64,000 bases of DNA, from positions 62,001-126,000 of the forward strand of contig CAIZHQ010000007.1 in the NCBI GenBank assembly GCA_903932865.1, given 5' to 3'. Shown in pieces: positions 15,760 to 23,773 of this stretch. Numbering within the stretch: position 1 is the first letter of the stretch; each line of letters starts with the position of its first letter. A program made the position numbers and the translations under genes. This DNA is from an uncultured Burkholderiales bacterium (GTDB taxonomy: Bacteria; Pseudomonadota; Gammaproteobacteria; Burkholderiales; Burkholderiaceae_C). The notes beneath the pieces were generated by a model. It was not told the DNA's origin. It saw only the letters and a list, made by a program, of their open reading frames with translations, and did no database searches.

Positions 15760-16743
15760 ATGTTCAATCGCTCACGCCGTACTTTGGTTGCCAGTGCTGT
15801 TGCTGGCTTGGCTTGTTTGGCAGCGGCCCTGCCTGCTGCCGCACAAAATTATCCCGTTCGCCCCATCACCATGATCGTGCCTTGGGGCGCAGGTGGCGGA
15901 ACGGATGCCGTGGCCCGGATCGTGGCCAGCTTGCTCGAAAAAGACCTCGGCCAACCCGTCACCGTCGTCAACCGCACCGGCGGCAGCGGGGTGGTGGGCC
16001 ATGCGGCCATTGCTTCGGCACCGGCTGACGGCTACACCATTGGCCTGGCCACAGTCGAAATCGGCATGATGCACTGGCAGGGCCTGACCCAGTTGACGGG
16101 GGCTTCTTACACGCCCATCGGTTTGGTCAATGCCGACCCGGCTGGTGTTCAGGTCCGGGCCGATTCGCCTTACAAAAACGTGAACGACTTGCTGGCCGCC
16201 ATCAAGGCCAACCCCGGCAAGTTCAAAGCCTCGGGCACAGGCCAGGGCGGCATCTGGCATTTGGCCATTGCCGGTTTGCTGCTCGACCAAAAAATCGACC
16301 CTGCTGCACTGCCTTGGGTGCCCAGCAACGGCGCCGCGCCAGGCTTGCAAGACATGGTGGCGGGTGGCGTCGAAGTGGCCCCGGTGTCCCTGCCCGAAGC
16401 GCGTTCGCTGATCGATGCAGGCAAGGTCAAGAGTCTGGCCATCATGGACGCCAAGCCTTCCACCCTCTACCCCAATGTGCCCACCCTCAAATCGGCCACA
16501 GGCAGCAATTGGACGATGGCGGCCTGGCGCGGCGTGCTGGCCCCCAAAGGTTTGCCAGCGCCCATTCAAACCAAGCTGGCCGAAGCCGTGCGCAAGGCCG
16601 TGGCCAGCAAGGAGTACAACGACTTCATGACCAGCCGTGGCCTGGGCGTGATTTATGGCGGGCCGGATGACATGGCCAAATTCATGGCCAAGTCCGATGC
16701 CGAAATGGGTGTGACCATGAAGGCAGTGGGTCTGGTCAAGTAA
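15760..16743 (+). CDS. tctC: Bug/TctC-family periplasmic substrate-binding protein, linked to tctBA
   Basis: A 327-residue periplasmic binding protein. The signal peptide ends about ALPAAAQ. The mature part has the TctC hallmarks: YPVRPITMIVPWGAGGGTD, a gly-rich pocket segment GGSGVVGHAAI, ADGYTIGL and a late APKGLPAPI. It captures a carboxylated solute for the TctBA permease encoded directly downstream. AAGGAG precedes ATG 15760. Of the six Bug proteins in the window, this is the only one with its own membrane components. The ligand is not predictable; placement behind puuD makes a ureide or purine-derived acid a possibility. Confidence 0.92.
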   Translation: MFNRSRRTLVASAVAGLACLAAALPAAAQNYPVRPITMIVPWGAGGGTDAVARIVASLLEKDLGQPVTVVNRTGGSGVVGHAAIASAPADGYTIGLATVEIGMMHWQGLTQLTGASYTPIGLVNADPAGVQVRADSPYKNVNDLLAAIKANPGKFKASGTGQGGIWHLAIAGLLLDQKIDPAALPWVPSNGAAPGLQDMVAGGVEVAPVSLPEARSLIDAGKVKSLAIMDAKPSTLYPNVPTLKSATGSNWTMAAWRGVLAPKGLPAPIQTKLAEAVRKAVASKEYNDFMTSRGLGVIYGGPDDMAKFMAKSDAEMGVTMKAVGLVK

Positions 16744-16751
16744 GCCTGCGC

Positions 16752-17225
16752 ATGAAAATCAACGACGCTTTTTGGGGCTTAGTGCTCATGGCCTTGGGCG
16801 CTGCGGTGCTTTGGGCCGTGCGTGCTTACCCCAACATTCCAGGCCAGCCTGTCGGCCCTGCTTTGTTTCCGGGCCTGATTGCGGTGGGCCTGTGTGTGGG
16901 TGGGGCCTTGCTGGTTTGGCAAGGCTGGCGTGATCGCGCGAATGGCTCATGGCTGGAGTGGGAAGACTGGGTGCGTTCGCCACGGCACACCAAGGCGCTG
17001 GTCGCCTTGCTGGGCTCGGTGGTGTTTTACATCTGGCTCTCTGATGAGCTGGGATTTTTCATCACCGCATTTTTGATGCTGGTGACCTTGTTCAGATCAT
17101 TGCAAGTGGCTTGGGGCCGAGCAGTCTTTTGGGCGGCGGTGGCCACTTTGGTGGTTCACTTTGCTTTTTACAAATTGCTGCGCGTGCCCTTGCCGTGGGG
17201 CATCTTGACGCCCATCGCCTGGTAA
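16752..17225 (+). CDS. tctB: Tripartite tricarboxylate transporter small permease subunit
   Basis: A 157-residue TctB-family membrane protein with four predicted helices, the first being FWGLVLMALGAAVLWAVRAY. GPALFPGLIAVGLCVGGALL is a typical second helix for this family. It is the small membrane subunit that pairs with TctA. It starts eight bases after tctC and is followed 59 bases later by tctA, forming a standard tctCBA operon. Confidence 0.93.
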   Translation: MKINDAFWGLVLMALGAAVLWAVRAYPNIPGQPVGPALFPGLIAVGLCVGGALLVWQGWRDRANGSWLEWEDWVRSPRHTKALVALLGSVVFYIWLSDELGFFITAFLMLVTLFRSLQVAWGRAVFWAAVATLVVHFAFYKLLRVPLPWGILTPIAW

Positions 17226-17284
17226 GGGCATTGCGCCACTCTTTTTCACCCAAATGACTTTGACCGTCTGAGGAGTCTCGCCCC

Positions 17285-18778
17285 ATGTGGACCGCTGTTG
17301 GCCAAGCTTTTTCGATGGTGTTTGAGCCCTACACCTTGATGGTGATGGTGCTTGCGTCTTTTTATGGCCTTTTTGTCGGGGCGGTGCCGGGCTTGACCGC
17401 CACCATGGCCACTGCGCTGTTGGTGCCCGTGACCTTCTTCATGCCGCCCATTCCGGCGGTGGCGGCCATGGTCACCGCCACGGCCATGGCGATTTTTTCC
17501 GGCGACATTCCGGGCTGTTTGTTGCGCATTCCGGGCACACCGGCATCGGCCGCCTACACCGACGAAGCCTTTGCCATGACCCGCAAAGGTCAGGCCGAAA
17601 AAGCACTGGGCGCAGGTTTGGTTTTCTCGGCGGTGGGCGGCTTGTTTGGCACTGTGGTGCTGATCGTGGCTGCGCCTGCCTTGGCCGACTTTGCGTTGAA
17701 CTTCAGCTCTTTCGAGTACTTCTGGTTGGTGCTGCTGGGCCTGACGTGTGCGGTCTTCATCTCCACGGGTTCCCCGGTCAAGGGGCTGATGATGTTGTTC
17801 TTGGGCTTGTTGGTGGCGTGTGTGGGTTTGGGTAACCCGGCCGGTTTTCCGCGCTTCACATTCGGCAACACCGAAATGTCGGGTGGCATCGGCATGATCG
17901 CCATGATGATCGGCATGTTCGCTATCTCTGAAATCATCCGCTACGTGGTGGACACCAGCCCGCCTGCTGAGTTGGTGGTGGAGGAAGTGGGCGGTGTGCT
18001 CAAAGGCCAATGGGCACTGGCCAAAAAATACCCCAAACAGATTTTGCGGGGCAGTGTGCTGGGCACCGCCGTGGGCGCTTTGCCGGGTGCGGGTGCTGAC
18101 ATCGCGGCCTGGATGTCGTATGCCATGAGCAAGAAGTTTTCCAAAGAGCCCGAAAAATTTGGCACCGGGCACGTGGAAGGCATCGTGGAGTCGGGCTCGG
18201 CCAACAACAGCGCCTTGGCTGGTGCGTGGATTCCGGCCTTGGTGTTTGGCATTCCGGGTGACTCGATCACGGCGATTGTGATTGGGGTGTTGTACATGAA
18301 GAACATGAACCCCGGCCCGACCTTGTTCACCACCAACCCGCAAAACATTTATGCGGTGTTTTTGCTCTTCATCTTGGCCAACCTGATCATGATTCCCTTG
18401 GGCATTTTGTGCATCAAGGTGGCCAAGCGCATCCTCAAGGTGCCGCGTGAAATCCTGATGCCGATGATCTTGCTGTTTTGCGTGGTCGGCACGTTTGCCA
18501 TCAACAATTCGGTGTTTCAGATCGGCGTGATGCTGGTGGCCGGCATCTTGGCTTATCTGCTGGAAGCCAACAAGTTCCCCACAGCACCGGCCATTTTGGG
18601 CGTCGTGTTGGGTGGCATGTTGGAGGAGAATTTCATCACCTCCATGATCAAGTCCAACGGCGACTTGACCGCTTTTGTGGCCAGACCCATCGCGCTTGTT
18701 TTGGCTATTCTCACGGCTTTGGTGTGGTTTGCTCCGCTGCTCTTGCGCATGCTGCGCAAACCTGCACTTCTGGTTTGA
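17285..18778 (+). CDS. tctA: Tripartite tricarboxylate transporter large permease subunit
   Basis: A 497-residue polytopic protein with about twelve helices. The conserved TctA element GAVPGLTATMATALLVPVTF is near the N-terminus and its inverted-repeat counterpart, with GALPGAGADIAAWMSY, is in the second half. It forms the cation-coupled channel for the solute delivered by TctC. ATG 17285 follows a GAGGAG-like site. A rho-independent terminator follows the gene at 18803-18829. Confidence 0.95.
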   Translation: MWTAVGQAFSMVFEPYTLMVMVLASFYGLFVGAVPGLTATMATALLVPVTFFMPPIPAVAAMVTATAMAIFSGDIPGCLLRIPGTPASAAYTDEAFAMTRKGQAEKALGAGLVFSAVGGLFGTVVLIVAAPALADFALNFSSFEYFWLVLLGLTCAVFISTGSPVKGLMMLFLGLLVACVGLGNPAGFPRFTFGNTEMSGGIGMIAMMIGMFAISEIIRYVVDTSPPAELVVEEVGGVLKGQWALAKKYPKQILRGSVLGTAVGALPGAGADIAAWMSYAMSKKFSKEPEKFGTGHVEGIVESGSANNSALAGAWIPALVFGIPGDSITAIVIGVLYMKNMNPGPTLFTTNPQNIYAVFLLFILANLIMIPLGILCIKVAKRILKVPREILMPMILLFCVVGTFAINNSVFQIGVMLVAGILAYLLEANKFPTAPAILGVVLGGMLEENFITSMIKSNGDLTAFVARPIALVLAILTALVWFAPLLLRMLRKPALLV

Positions 18779-18802
18779 ACAAGACCTTTGGATGGTTTCA
18801 AA

Positions 18803-18829
18803 AACCCGGCCTGTGCCGGGTTGTTTTTT
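18803..18829 (+). terminator. Rho-independent terminator after tctCBA
   Basis: The hairpin arms are AACCCGGC and GCCGGGTT with a CTGT loop, followed by GTTTTTT. It lies between the convergent tctA and Ldh2-family genes. Confidence 0.9.
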
Positions 18830-18859
18830 GCCAAGTAAGGTCGTTCAGCACCTTGTTCC

Positions 18860-19918
18860 TCAGACCGCAACGGGCACAGCGATTTTGAACTTCTCGGCCC
18901 AAGGCACCAGCATGGGCATGATGTTCGGGTACAGCGCCACGCCTTGGGCTGCGCAGTCGGCTTTGAGCTTCAAGCCGCGTTCGCCTGGCGTGCGCACCCA
19001 GCGGTCGGGCTGAGCGGGCCGCGCAGCATGGCACTGGCGGGACACTTCGTCCATCTGCGTGTAGAAGGCGCTTTGGCCTGCAAAAGCGCGGGGGTCGATG
19101 ATTTGCAAATACACGGTGGCCCCCCAGCCTTCTGGCGAGTCGGCACGACCATGCCCTGCTAAGCCACCGGTCAAAGCTTCCACCATCCAGCTCAGGCCAT
19201 AGCCCTTGTGGCCCGAGTCCATGCCGCCGAGCGGCAAGATGGTGCCCTTGGGCTCGTTGAACAACACCGACGGGTCGCGGCTGGGTTGGCCATGACCATC
19301 CATCACCCACTCGGCGGGCAGCAAGCCGCCTTCTTTGTGCAGCCGGTTGGTCATGCCGTTGGTGGTGGACGAGGTGGACACGTCGATCAGCACCGGCAAG
19401 CCCGAAGTGGGAATGCCCACCGACATCGGGTTGGGTGTGAACACCGGGTCGAGACCGCCAAAGGGCGCGATGCTGGCGGTGTTGGGGTCGGAGCAATGCA
19501 GCAGCATCATGAAGCCCTGATCGGTCACGCGCTGGTGGTAAGCCGCCAGGCAGGCGATGTGGTGACTGCGCCGGATGACCACAGTGCAAGTGCCTTGGCT
19601 GCGTGCACGTTGCGTGGCCAGACCGATGGCTTGCAGAACGAGCCAGGGGCCGGGCAGGCGCTGCCCATCCCAGGTGACGGCGGATGGAAAGTCGGACACC
19701 ACTTGGGGCTGACCGTGTTTTGTCATCTTGCCCGCTTCCAGCTCTGCCAGGTAGGGGGCCAACAAGCCCAGGCCGTGCGTGGTGTGGCCCAGCAAGTCGC
19801 CTTCCAGCAAAATATCGGCCACAGCCTGCGCCTTGTCGGGCGGCAAGCCTGCGGACTGTAAAAGTTGGTCGGCAAAAGCCAGAAGTTCAGGGACAGCATA
19901 GTTCATGGGCTTCATCAT
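18860..19918 (-). CDS. Ldh2/MDH2-family NAD(P)-dependent dehydrogenase
   Basis: A 352-residue member of the malate/L-lactate dehydrogenase type 2 family, which is unrelated to classical LDH. Family landmarks are the early GDLLGHTTHGLGLL with the catalytic His, IRRSHHIACLAAY, DPNTASIAPFGG and GGMDSGHKGYGLSWMVEALTGGL. Members reduce or oxidise 2-oxo/2-hydroxy acids, including ureidoglycolate, sulfolactate and delta-1-piperideine-2-carboxylate. The ureidoglycolate option is attractive in a purine-degrading neighbourhood but cannot be proven here. ATG 19918 follows GGAG; ATG 19906 is also possible. Divergent from a luciferase-like gene. Confidence 0.88.
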   Translation of the reverse strand: MMKPMNYAVPELLAFADQLLQSAGLPPDKAQAVADILLEGDLLGHTTHGLGLLAPYLAELEAGKMTKHGQPQVVSDFPSAVTWDGQRLPGPWLVLQAIGLATQRARSQGTCTVVIRRSHHIACLAAYHQRVTDQGFMMLLHCSDPNTASIAPFGGLDPVFTPNPMSVGIPTSGLPVLIDVSTSSTTNGMTNRLHKEGGLLPAEWVMDGHGQPSRDPSVLFNEPKGTILPLGGMDSGHKGYGLSWMVEALTGGLAGHGRADSPEGWGATVYLQIIDPRAFAGQSAFYTQMDEVSRQCHAARPAQPDRWVRTPGERGLKLKADCAAQGVALYPNIMPMLVPWAEKFKIAVPVAV

Positions 19919-20077
19919 AAAAAGAAGCTCCGCATGTGCTGTCACGCCGCGGACTCGGTGGGGTTCATGCCAAGCCATGGCTAGGGTTTCCACGAGATGC
20001 CATTCGCCCTGAATACCGGATACTGTTACTGAGAGTGTCTGTGCTATTTTGCCCAGAACAATGACAGAGATTTCTAT

Positions 20078-21124
20078 ATGAAATTCGGCGTTTTTGACCA
20101 CCTTGACAACAGTGGTGTGCTGTTGAAGGATTTCTATGAAGAGCGGCTTCAACTGATTGAGGAATACGACAGGGTGGGTATCCATGTCTACCTCACGGCG
20201 GAGCACCATGCAACGCCTTTGGGCATGTCACCTTCACCTTCTGTATTCCATTCTGCGGTGGCTCAAAGAACCAAGCGCTTGCTGTTTGGGCCCCTGGTGT
20301 ACACCTTGGCCCTTTACCACCCCTTGCGGCTGGCCGAAGAAGTCTGCATGCTCGACCATTTAAGCGGTGGCCGTTTTCAATTGGGCGTGGGCCGAGGCAT
20401 CTCGCCTTATGAGCTGGGTTATTACGGTGTCAACCCGGACGAGGCCCATGAACGTTACCTCGAGTCCTTTGAGGTGCTGATGAAGGCTTTGAAGGCGGGT
20501 CGTGCGGCCTCGCCTGAATTGACCCACGAAGGCAAGTTTTACCAGTACAAAGACGTGCCCATGACCTTGGCACCTTTGCAAACCCCGCACCCGCCTTTGT
20601 GGTACGGGGTGGGTGACCCCAATGGTGTCAGCTGGTGCGTGGCCAACCGCTGCAATGTGGTGGGCAATGCCCCCCTGGACCGCATGCGGGTGATCACAGA
20701 CCGTTACCGCGAAGAGTGGGCCGCTGCAGGCCACAGCGCTGACTTGTTGCCCTTGATGGGGACCACACGGCACATGGTGATCGCTGCGACTGACAAAGAA
20801 GCCAACGATCTTGCGCGTCAGGCCTACGCACGTTGGTATCAAAGCTTCATGTACCTGTGGGAGAAACACGGCACCAAGCCTGGTGCGTACTTCCCGTCCA
20901 CTTGGGACGAATTGGCGGGTGCAGGCCGCGCCTTGGCGGGTACGCCGGAAACTGTGCGCGAACAGTTGCTGCATCAAATCGAGGTCTCTGGCATCAATTT
21001 TGTGCTCACGCGTTTTGCATTTGGCGACCTCCCATTTGCTGCTTCAAAACGGTCGGTTTCTTTGTTTGCATCGGATGTGATGCCCTGGATTCTTGAGCGC
21101 ACCGATGCTTTGCAACCCCACTGA
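20078..21124 (+). CDS. Luciferase-like (LLM) flavin-dependent oxidoreductase
   Basis: A 348-residue TIM-barrel protein of the bacterial luciferase-like monooxygenase superfamily. It starts MKFGVFDHLDN and has LTAEHHATPLG (the conserved EHH segment), LYHPLRLAEEVCMLDHLSGGRFQLGVGRG and PPLWYGVGDP. These enzymes use reduced FMN or F420; the flavin donor is not identifiable here. The gene is divergent from an Ldh2-family dehydrogenase and nine bases ahead of an orphan Bug binding protein, so the three may degrade one imported compound. The substrate is unknown. Confidence 0.88.
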   Translation: MKFGVFDHLDNSGVLLKDFYEERLQLIEEYDRVGIHVYLTAEHHATPLGMSPSPSVFHSAVAQRTKRLLFGPLVYTLALYHPLRLAEEVCMLDHLSGGRFQLGVGRGISPYELGYYGVNPDEAHERYLESFEVLMKALKAGRAASPELTHEGKFYQYKDVPMTLAPLQTPHPPLWYGVGDPNGVSWCVANRCNVVGNAPLDRMRVITDRYREEWAAAGHSADLLPLMGTTRHMVIAATDKEANDLARQAYARWYQSFMYLWEKHGTKPGAYFPSTWDELAGAGRALAGTPETVREQLLHQIEVSGINFVLTRFAFGDLPFAASKRSVSLFASDVMPWILERTDALQPH

Positions 21125-21133
21125 GGCTTCACC

Positions 21134-22132
21134 ATGGACCACCAACGCAGCACTTTGATTCGGGCACTCCTGGCCCTTGCCATCGCAGGTTCTGGCACGC
21201 ACGCACTTGCCCAAACGGCCAATGCGTGGCCCACCAAGCCTGTCAAGATCATCATGCCCAGTTTGCCCGCCGGTAGCCCGGACCGGGTGACGCGCATGGT
21301 GGCTGAAAAGCTGGCGATTCGTTGGGGCCAACCTGTGACGGTGGAATACAAGCCGGGCGCCACCACGGTGATTGGCACCGATTTTGTGGCGCGATCGCCT
21401 GCCGATGGCTACACCTTGTTGTCGACTTTTACATCCTTGGTGCAAGCGCCTGCTTTGCTGCCCAAGGTGCCATGGGATCCTGAGCGAGATTTCACACCCA
21501 TTGTTCAGTTCATCCGCTCAGAAGTGGTTTTGCTGGTGCGCAGCGATTCGCCCTATAAAACCATCGCTGAATTCATTCAAGGGGCCAAGACCGCCAAGGC
21601 CAGTGGTGCGCCGCTGAACTATGCCTCGTTTGGCAATGCTTCTTCATTTCACATCTATGGCGAAACGCTCAAGCGAGGCGCGGGCATCGACTTGACGCAC
21701 ATTCCCTACAAAGGCGAATCGGCATCCATCGTTGACCTGATGGGTGGGCAGGTGGTGAGTTCATTCAACTCGATTGGTACCGCCATGCCCCACATCAAGA
21801 GCGGGCGTGTCCGCGCACTGGCCTTGGTGGGTTCGGTCCGATCCAAGGTTTTGCCTGAGGTCCCCACATTTGGTGAGGCGGGTGTGGCCAAGATGGACAC
21901 CAGTGGTTGGTTTGGCATGTTGGCACCCGCGGGCACCCCGCGCAGCATTGTGGACAAGATTGCGGCTGACACTGCACAAATACTGGCCTTGCCAGAAGTG
22001 ATGGAATCCTTGCGGGGCCAGGGTCTGGAGCCCACGGGCTTGGGGCCCGATGCGTTTGGCCGCTTTTTGCGTGAAGACCTGATGCGCTGGAGGACCTTGA
22101 TTCAGGAAGTCGGCGTGAAGGCTGACAGCTGA
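21134..22132 (+). CDS. Orphan Bug-family periplasmic binding protein
   Basis: A 332-residue TctC-like protein with a signal peptide ending near HALAQTANA. The mature region has WPTKPVKIIMPSLPAGSPDRV, PADGYTLLST, IPYKGESASIVDLMGGQV and GTPRSIVDKI, the recurrent pattern of Bug proteins. It lies nine bases after the luciferase-like gene, without tctA or tctB nearby. It probably supplies the solute to a permease encoded elsewhere or acts as a sensor; both roles are known for Bug proteins. Confidence 0.9.
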   Translation: MDHQRSTLIRALLALAIAGSGTHALAQTANAWPTKPVKIIMPSLPAGSPDRVTRMVAEKLAIRWGQPVTVEYKPGATTVIGTDFVARSPADGYTLLSTFTSLVQAPALLPKVPWDPERDFTPIVQFIRSEVVLLVRSDSPYKTIAEFIQGAKTAKASGAPLNYASFGNASSFHIYGETLKRGAGIDLTHIPYKGESASIVDLMGGQVVSSFNSIGTAMPHIKSGRVRALALVGSVRSKVLPEVPTFGEAGVAKMDTSGWFGMLAPAGTPRSIVDKIAADTAQILALPEVMESLRGQGLEPTGLGPDAFGRFLREDLMRWRTLIQEVGVKADS

Positions 22133-22185
22133 GTGCTGAACAGTTCTTTCGAAGGATGGCGCACGCTTCAGCGCTGGGTTAACTG

Positions 22186-23610
22186 TCACCGCAACGCCAA
22201 CTGCAAAGCCAGTTGGTTGTGCCGCTCGATCAACGGCCCCATGTCCACCGTGGCGATTTCACCTTGGCGCACCACCACGCGCCCATTGACGATGGTGTAG
22301 TCCGAGTTCTCACTGGCGCACAGCAAGAGCGCCCCCACCGGGTCATGCACCGCGCCGCCCGCCATGCTCAGGGTGTCGGTGCGGAACAGGGCGATGTCGG
22401 CGCAAAAGCCTTCGGTGATTTGTCCCAACTCGTGGGCGCGGCCCAGCACTTGCGCGCCGCCGCGTGTGGCCAGGCGCAGGGCGTCACGGGGTGTCATCTC
22501 GGCGGGACCAAGATCGCAGCCGTACACGGTGCGCCCATCTTCGACGCGCGGCGGCTCCATGGCCCTGCCCACACGCGCCAGCAGCATGGCCTGGCGGGCT
22601 TCATTCAGCAGGTGCGCGGCATCGTTGCTGGCGCTGCCGTCCACTCCTAAACCAATCGGTACACCTGCGTCCAGCATTTTGCGCAGCGGCAAGATGCCGC
22701 TGGCCAGGCGCATGTTGCTGCACGGGCAGTGGGCAATGCCGGTGCGCGAGCGAGCAAACAAATAGGTGCCTTCGTCGTCCAACTTCACACCATGGGCGTG
22801 CCACACGTCGTGGCCCACCCAACCCAAATTCTCGGCGTATTGCGCGGGGGTGCAGTTGAACTTTTCTTTCGTATACGCGATGTCGTGGTCGTTTTCCGCC
22901 AAGTGCGTGTGCAGGCGCACGCCGTGGGCGCGGGCCAATTTTGCAGATTCGCGCATCAGGTCTTGGCTCACGCTGAAGGGCGAGCAGGGGGCCACGGCCA
23001 CATGCGTCATCGCGCCGTAGCGGGCGTCGTGCCAAGTCTCAATCAGGCGCTGGGTTTCTTTCAAAATCGCGGGTTCTTTTTCCACCACACTGTCGGGTGG
23101 CAAGCCGCCTTGTGACTCGCCTACGCTCATGCTGCCGCGTGTGGCCGTGAAGCGCATGCCCATGGTGTGCGCCGCTTCGATGCTGTCGTCCAGCCGCACG
23201 CCATTGGGGTAGATGTAGAGATGGTCACTGCTGGTGGTGCAGCCACTCAGCAGCAGCTCGGCCATGGCCACCTGGCCTGAGACACGCACCATTTCGGGCG
23301 TGAGCCCCACCCAAATCGGGTATAGGCCCTGCAGCCAAGAAAACAGCTCGGCGTTTTGCACCGAAGGGATCGCCCGCGTGAGCGACTGGTACATGTGGTG
23401 GTGCGTGTTGATCAGGCCTGGCACCACCACATGGCGGCGCGCGTCGATCACCTCATCGATTTGCTTGAGCAGTTCATCGACGTTCTCACTGGCCGGGATG
23501 ATGCGTTCAATGCGGCCGTCGCGAATCAGCAGCGAAGCACCATGCAGTTCGGTCTGGGCATCGTCTTGCGTGGCGATGCAGCGGGCGCGGTGGATGAGCA
23601 ATGTGGTCAT
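22186..23610 (-). CDS. 8-oxoguanine deaminase / AtzB-like amidohydrolase
   Basis: A 474-residue amidohydrolase-superfamily enzyme. Metal and catalytic motifs are INTHHHMYQSLTRA, HTHLAENDHD, WHAHGVKLDD and GLGVDGSASND. The HHHMYQSLTRA version is characteristic of the subgroup containing 8-oxoguanine deaminase, previously annotated as chlorohydrolase or hydroxydechloroatrazine ethylaminohydrolase. The expected reaction converts 8-oxoguanine to urate plus ammonia, feeding PuuD/UraH of the same window. The long leader (23611-23773) contains a perfect hairpin. Convergent with the Bug gene; ATG 23610 has AGGA upstream. Confidence 0.85.
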   Translation of the reverse strand: MTTLLIHRARCIATQDDAQTELHGASLLIRDGRIERIIPASENVDELLKQIDEVIDARRHVVVPGLINTHHHMYQSLTRAIPSVQNAELFSWLQGLYPIWVGLTPEMVRVSGQVAMAELLLSGCTTSSDHLYIYPNGVRLDDSIEAAHTMGMRFTATRGSMSVGESQGGLPPDSVVEKEPAILKETQRLIETWHDARYGAMTHVAVAPCSPFSVSQDLMRESAKLARAHGVRLHTHLAENDHDIAYTKEKFNCTPAQYAENLGWVGHDVWHAHGVKLDDEGTYLFARSRTGIAHCPCSNMRLASGILPLRKMLDAGVPIGLGVDGSASNDAAHLLNEARQAMLLARVGRAMEPPRVEDGRTVYGCDLGPAEMTPRDALRLATRGGAQVLGRAHELGQITEGFCADIALFRTDTLSMAGGAVHDPVGALLLCASENSDYTIVNGRVVVRQGEIATVDMGPLIERHNQLALQLALR

Positions 23611-23659
23611 GGACTTGTCCTGGGCAAAGTGTGAAACAAGTCGCGGCCGAATCCCCTGG

Positions 23660-23676
23660 CCCCTTGGCGCAAGGGG
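23660..23676. other. Perfect hairpin in the leader of the 8-oxoguanine deaminase gene
   Basis: The arms CCCCTTG and CAAGGGG are separated by GCG, about 50 bases before the start codon at 23610. There is no U-run, so it is not a simple terminator. It could be a leader RNA structure or a protein-binding palindrome. Confidence 0.45.
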
Positions 23677-23773
23677 AGGGCGAGCACCACGTTGCCGCGC
23701 GTCCCGGGCTGTGCAGTGGGACGATTTTACGGGGGGTGTTGCGCACCATTGCGTCCATCACGCACAGCGGCGA

